Below are positions 6,303 through 10,096 of a DNA stretch of 10,096 nt, piece after piece. The stretch is from CAYNFR01 sp964396595 (lineage in GTDB: Bacteria; Bacteroidota; Bacteroidia; Chitinophagales; Saprospiraceae). Both the position numbers and the translations under genes were made by a program. The stretch lies in assembly GCA_964396595.1 (NCBI GenBank), contig CAYNFR010000051.1:1-10096 (forward strand), in the 5' to 3' direction. Under the pieces are notes generated by a model. It saw only the letters and a program-made list of their open reading frames with translations, had not been told where the DNA came from and made no database searches. Numbering within the stretch: the stretch's first letter is position 1; every line of letters begins with the position of its first letter.

Positions 6303-8026
6303 TGCGCTTCATCTGGTGATTTAATCCGATTCAAATATCTCTCCATCTTCTCAGTCTGACCGTTTGCATGATAATACGCTGCTAATACAATTAATACAGG
6401 ATTGTAATCATTGGGAAGCGCTTCTAGTTTTTTTATCATCTCGTCGAGCTTCTCCTGATCAACTTGGTTTTTAATCAAGAAGTCCGCATAGTCCACAAAA
6501 ATTTTTATGTCATGAGGAGACAACTCGGTGGCTTTTTTATAATAGTTATTTGCCTTTACAAGATTATTTTGCGCCGCATAAAGATTGCCCAATTGATGGG
6601 CTATAGAGTTTTCAAAGTCATAAGATGCATACCATACCGGATGATATATCCCTTCCAGAGCTGTAATGGCATCAATATCTTTTCCTGCTTGAACCAATTT
6701 TTGAGCATGCCAATATTTATGAATATTGAGGTAGATTTTACCAAAATAAATTGTGGCTGTCATGGCTAAACCCACGATCAAGAGTATAAAATGTCTTCCC
6801 ATCTTTACATCTCCTCTACTAAGACGATACACCAATAGCCCCCATGAAAACCAGCCCAGATATTGCACGTTACTAAAAAGGTATTCGTGGGCATTGACGG
6901 TGCAATAAAAATATGAACCCACTAGATATACCCCAAAGCTACTTAATGCAGCCAGCTCGATACCACTCAGTTGCTTTATCGCCTTTATGGATAAAACTAG
7001 GGCATAAAAAATGGGCATTCCGTATGCCATCAAGCCTATGATTCCAATCTCCGCAAGAAGCTTAGCAAACTGATTATGACTGCGTAAGAAGAATAGTTCA
7101 TGTGACTGGTTATATGGCGCTACATTGGGCAAGCCCTCTGCGTAAGCAAATATTGGCCACTGGGCCAGACCCACTCCTTTGACAGGATGACTGATGAATA
7201 GCTCGAAGGATCTGCAGATCATGTACCATCGCGAAGCAAGTTCCTCTCTGTATGTCGCAATAGCCGGATAACTGTCATGTGCAGAAAAGTTAAAAAGATA
7301 AAACCCTGAGGCAGTTAACACACCTAAAAGCACATATGCCAGCCCTCTCCTTTTCTCAAATCTGGGTGACATGGCAACGAATACCATCACGATCACGCTT
7401 AAGCCCAATAGTCCACCACGTGAATGTGTGATCAAGACAATATTGAAACATAAGACAAGAGAGATAAACTTTATATACTGCAACAGACGGCTACTGAAAG
7501 GATAAAAAATCAAAAATGGAAGTAGCGCTATCAGGTAAGTTGTCGTGTAATTCTTGTTTTTTATCAGAAAAGCATTCCAAGACTTATCCGGACTGACTTC
7601 TAAATGAAGAGCCAAAATATGATGTGCTAAAGAGACCAGAAATAACAAACACAAAAACTGGTGTACTTTTTTAAGTATATCTCGCTGATGAAATAATGTG
7701 TTGCGCAGTATCGCTAGAAATAACAAAATATTGAGATAAGTAAATGCGGCATACCACACCCTCCAGACATCTCGCGCCCACGTGCCCGAAAAAAACGCCC
7801 AAATCACAAAACCCACCATCCCCACATCAACCCAATGAATACGGAATACCGTATTGCCGCTAGCTAAGTAATATATGCTGATCAATACCAGCAAGGTGGG
7901 TACGACAAAATATGCTAGATTATCAACCGGCAGATAAACAAAAACCGACAGAAATAAACAGGTCAGCAATAGTCGATACAGATCGAAGTATGGTGATAAA
8001 ACCGTAGATCTTCTTATGATGTCCAT
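6290..8026 (-). CDS. Wzy/WaaL-family polysaccharide polymerase or O-antigen ligase with C-terminal TPR region
   Basis: The 578-residue protein has about ten or more hydrophobic membrane segments across residues 15-430 and a soluble C-terminal tail. Family marks of Wzy_C (O-antigen ligase) proteins are present: THSRGGLLGL at 200-209, the Arg/Trp region SRWYMICRSFELFISHPVKG ending at 284 and followed by VGL, and RSHNQFAKLLAEIG at 315-328. These hold the Arg (203, 266) and His (317) expected in the periplasmic loops of such enzymes. Residues about 472-506 form a clear TPR repeat, and 436-570 as a whole is helical and TPR-like. It should polymerise repeat units or ligate finished glycan from undecaprenyl diphosphate on the periplasmic face. 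Polymerase and ligase cannot be told apart from the motifs. The gene starts with ATG two bases after the dehydratase stop, so the two are co-transcribed. It ends inside the hairpin at 6271-6302. Confidence 0.87.
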   Translation of the reverse strand: MDIIRRSTVLSPYFDLYRLLLTCLFLSVFVYLPVDNLAYFVVPTLLVLISIYYLASGNTVFRIHWVDVGMVGFVIWAFFSGTWARDVWRVWYAAFTYLNILLFLAILRNTLFHQRDILKKVHQFLCLLFLVSLAHHILALHLEVSPDKSWNAFLIKNKNYTTTYLIALLPFLIFYPFSSRLLQYIKFISLVLCFNIVLITHSRGGLLGLSVIVMVFVAMSPRFEKRRGLAYVLLGVLTASGFYLFNFSAHDSYPAIATYREELASRWYMICRSFELFISHPVKGVGLAQWPIFAYAEGLPNVAPYNQSHELFFLRSHNQFAKLLAEIGIIGLMAYGMPIFYALVLSIKAIKQLSGIELAALSSFGVYLVGSYFYCTVNAHEYLFSNVQYLGWFSWGLLVYRLSRGDVKMGRHFILLIVGLAMTATIYFGKIYLNIHKYWHAQKLVQAGKDIDAITALEGIYHPVWYASYDFENSIAHQLGNLYAAQNNLVKANNYYKKATELSPHDIKIFVDYADFLIKNQVDQEKLDEMIKKLEALPNDYNPVLIVLAAYYHANGQTEKMERYLNRIKSPDEAHKVK

Positions 8027-8028
8027 GT

Positions 8029-9918
8029 CTATTGGGGTATATTAGTGTGCGAAGAATCCAGTTTTTCGAATCTAGAATTCATACTCTTATACTCAGGAAC
8101 TAACTCTTTCATGGCACGGACGATCTCCTCCTCCTCGTTTTTCACCAGCATATCTATCAGTGCATTGATGCTTAGCTCGATAAGATCAAATGCGTATTCA
8201 CGTACTCTAGCTCTCTTGATCTTGGGATGATGGGTGTCGATGCTATTCTCTTCAGTAGATAGAAGCTCTTCGTATAGTTTTTCGCCGGGGCGTAGACCAG
8301 TATAGGCAATCTTAATATCCACATCAGGTTTATATCCGGAAAGCCGGATCATTTTAGTGGCTAGATCGACAATTCTGACAGGCTCTCCCATATCAAACAG
8401 GTAAATTTCTCCGCCCTGCCCCATGGCTCCAGCCTCCAACACCAACTGACTAGCCTCAGGAATAGTCATGAAATATCGGGTAATCTCGGGATGGGTCACG
8501 GTCACCGGCCCCATGTTTTTGATTTGTTCCTTAAATCTCGGAACCACAGATCCATTAGACCCGAGCACATTGCCGAATCTCGTCGTGATAAATAATGTCT
8601 TACTGGATTGATTAAGTGACTGAATATAAATCTCAGCGATACGCTTGCTGGCACCCATGACATTGGTAGGATTGACTGCCTTATCTGTAGATACCATGAC
8701 AAAACGTCCTACACCATATTCATGGGAAAGATCAGCCATAATACGCGTACCGTGGACATTCACCTTTATGGCCTCCCTCGGCACTTTCTCCATCATCGGG
8801 ACATGCTTGTAAGCCGCTGCATGAAACACTACTTCCGGACGGTAGTAATCGTATAACTGACGCATACGCCCATGATCTGTGACATCCCCCACAATACAGA
8901 CGAGCTGTTCCCACGCATATTTTTCCTGACATTCCAGCTCGAGATCCACAAGAGGCGATTCTGCTTGATCTACCACCACCACCAGTCGCGGACATTGAGC
9001 AATAATCTGACGGACCAATTCTGATCCTATAGATCCCGCACCTCCTGTCACTAAAACAACTTGATCATGCAATACGCCGTATACATTGTCGGGATCAAGC
9101 ATGATCGCCGGGCGCTCCAATAGCTCTTCAATATCAATATCCCTTATAAGTCTTGTATCAAGCCCTTTCTCCAGCCAATTTCTTTCAAATGGTATCTGCA
9201 ATACATCAATCCCCCGTGACAGAAATGCCTCAACTAATTGATTCTTCTTACCCGCAGACATCCGCTCATCAGCGAAAATAGCCTTCTCTACCCTCGTCTT
9301 GTCAAGGAAATTAGTCAGCTCAAAACTGCTTACAATAGGTACTCCATCAAGAAATTTGTTGTTGTTATCCTTATTGTCATCCACGAATGCAGCAATATGA
9401 TAGTTGACCTCTTGATCTTGGCGGAGCGCATTTCGCGTCATAGCTCCCGCTTGTTCGGCCCCGACGATCACCACATCGACCTTCTTTATATCGCGGTTAA
9501 AAAAAATAGCAAAAAGCCCAGGCATACTAAGCCGCAAAGCAGCCATCATCGTCAACAGTAAAAAGAAATCTATGACCAGTATGGATAAAGGCAACTGAAC
9601 CCCCTGTGGCCGCAAGACTACCGATAAGCCAAATAAAAATATACTCCCACCTGTTACAGCCAGAAATACCTGATATATATCTGATAACCCCGCATAACGT
9701 ATGACAACTGCATAGGTTCTGAACCAGGCAAAGGTGATCACCCGTACCCCAATAACCACGACCACCAAAGAAAATAAATACTCCCGAGCCGCCTCCCAAC
9801 TAAAATTAAATCGCAATAACAAGGCTGCCAGCACCGACACGAACGCCAATAGCAAGTCTGCCGATAAAATGATTATACGCGTTAAATAAGCGGGAGCAGT
9901 GTAACGTAAAGTTGCCAC
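8029..9918 (-). CDS. Membrane-anchored NDP-sugar 4,6-dehydratase, FlaA1/CapD/PglF type
   Basis: The 629-residue product has the full-length architecture of this family. Four membrane helices lie at about 13-35, 47-68, 82-102 and 109-130. A first Rossmann-like domain follows, starting with VDVVIVGAEQAG (147-158). The catalytic SDR domain has the NAD motif TGGAGSIGS at 291-299, HAAAYKHVPMME at 366-377, and STDKAVNPTNVMGASKR at 410-426, where Met421-xxx-Lys425 replaces YxxxK as in FlaA1 and PglF. GLRPGEKLYEEL at 541-552 is the conserved C-terminal signature. It probably converts UDP-GlcNAc, or a related NDP-sugar, to a 4-keto-6-deoxy sugar. The start codon is GTG at 9918: the frame is open only 12 codons further up to a TGA and contains no ATG there, and no Met occurs between residues 2 and 123. 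It is first of a two-gene unit with the polymerase 2 bases downstream. Confidence 0.92.
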   Translation of the reverse strand: MATLRYTAPAYLTRIIILSADLLLAFVSVLAALLLRFNFSWEAAREYLFSLVVVVIGVRVITFAWFRTYAVVIRYAGLSDIYQVFLAVTGGSIFLFGLSVVLRPQGVQLPLSILVIDFFLLLTMMAALRLSMPGLFAIFFNRDIKKVDVVIVGAEQAGAMTRNALRQDQEVNYHIAAFVDDNKDNNNKFLDGVPIVSSFELTNFLDKTRVEKAIFADERMSAGKKNQLVEAFLSRGIDVLQIPFERNWLEKGLDTRLIRDIDIEELLERPAIMLDPDNVYGVLHDQVVLVTGGAGSIGSELVRQIIAQCPRLVVVVDQAESPLVDLELECQEKYAWEQLVCIVGDVTDHGRMRQLYDYYRPEVVFHAAAYKHVPMMEKVPREAIKVNVHGTRIMADLSHEYGVGRFVMVSTDKAVNPTNVMGASKRIAEIYIQSLNQSSKTLFITTRFGNVLGSNGSVVPRFKEQIKNMGPVTVTHPEITRYFMTIPEASQLVLEAGAMGQGGEIYLFDMGEPVRIVDLATKMIRLSGYKPDVDIKIAYTGLRPGEKLYEELLSTEENSIDTHHPKIKRARVREYAFDLIELSINALIDMLVKNEEEEIVRAMKELVPEYKSMNSRFEKLDSSHTNIPQ

Positions 9919-10048
9919 AGCATGAAATTTAGCACAAGATAAGGGGAAATGTCAGATCGCGGGCAGAATGTAGGGGCGTAAAACATCATGCCTGTACGGT
10001 GTACGTTTTTATTCGTTCGAAATCCCATAACACCATTACCTAGGGGGT
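9919..10048. other. Upstream region of the dehydratase gene
   Basis: No gene is visible. On the minus strand TATCTTGT at 9934-9941 resembles the Bacteroidota -7 element with one mismatch, but a -33 TTG at good spacing is not apparent and the leader would be only about ten bases. Transcription may instead enter from genes beyond the right edge. Confidence 0.3.
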
Positions 10049-10092
10049 GCCGAAGGCGGGATGAACGAGCGACTCCGCCTACGGCGGATGAA
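10049..10092. repeat. Two direct copies of a GC-rich palindromic unit (REP-like)
   Basis: GCCGAAGGCGGGATGAA (10049-10065) and CGCCTACGGCGGATGAA (10076-10092) are near-identical direct copies of a unit with a GCC-nnn-GGC palindrome followed by GATGAA. The second copy sits in a perfect 6-bp stem, TCCGCC-TAC-GGCGGA (10074-10088). The GC content stands out from the flanking sequence. This resembles REP or other short interspersed palindromic repeats found between bacterial genes. The array may continue past the window edge. Confidence 0.5.
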
Positions 10093-10096
10093 GGTC

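Noticed and set aside
8732..8995. Minus-strand ORF of 87 codons in an alternative frame
   Set aside because: It lies inside the catalytic domain of the 4,6-dehydratase. Its Gly/Ser/Arg-rich composition is a frame-shift shadow.
9238..9561. Plus-strand ORF of 107 codons
   Set aside because: It is antisense to the Rossmann-like domain of the dehydratase and has no domain or plausible start context.
9934..9941. TATCTTGT as the promoter of the dehydratase gene
   Set aside because: It has one mismatch to TAnnTTTG, no well-spaced -33 element and an implausibly short leader, so it is too weak to list as a site.
1..10096. CRISPR array, tRNA or rRNA genes
   Set aside because: I saw no regularly spaced repeats, cloverleaf-like segments or rRNA-like sequence on either strand by eye.

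Overview
The window looks like a chromosomal piece of a member of the Bacteroidota, at roughly 40-45% GC by eye. The clearest sign is a textbook Bacteroidota -7 promoter element (TAACTTTG, minus strand, 529-536). The starts also lack purine-rich Shine-Dalgarno sequences, and two of them are GTG. I cannot name a genus. Every gene I can support lies on the minus strand, so transcription runs from right to left.

Layout, in transcription order from the right end. (1) 9919-10096 holds no gene, but it carries two direct copies of a short palindromic, REP-like unit at the edge. (2) 8029-9918 encodes a membrane-anchored FlaA1/CapD/PglF-type NDP-sugar 4,6-dehydratase. Two bases later, 6290-8026 encodes a Wzy/WaaL-family polymerase or ligase with a C-terminal TPR tail. 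Its stop codon lies inside a 14-bp perfect hairpin (6271-6302). (3) 5661-6289 is about 630 bases without a confident gene. It holds hairpins and short open frames that may be gene remnants. (4) 823-5660 is a tight operon of three genes: a sulfotransferase (4881-5660), a 1114-residue fusion of sulfotransferase, beta-rich region, GT4 and GT2 glycosyltransferase (1522-4866), and a second small sulfotransferase (823-1494). A possible 53-residue ORF overlaps the last stop by ATGA. (5) 1-500 is the first part of a protein that runs off the left edge. It has two tandem transposase-type helix-turn-helix modules joined by a Lys/Ala/Pro-rich linker with AT-hook-like motifs, and it has its own promoter.

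Taken together, the window is part of a surface or exopolysaccharide locus that probably makes a sulfated glycan. The dehydratase starts a deoxy- or amino-sugar precursor. The GT4 and GT2 modules add sugars. Three sulfotransferase modules in one operon would decorate the glycan from PAPS. The Wzy/WaaL protein polymerises or ligates it at the outer face of the inner membrane. No flippase, initiating phosphoglycosyltransferase or PAPS-synthesis gene is visible, so these would have to lie outside. The role assignments are inferences from family motifs read by eye. The most unusual items are the 1114-residue fusion and the tandem-HTH, histone-like protein at the left edge.
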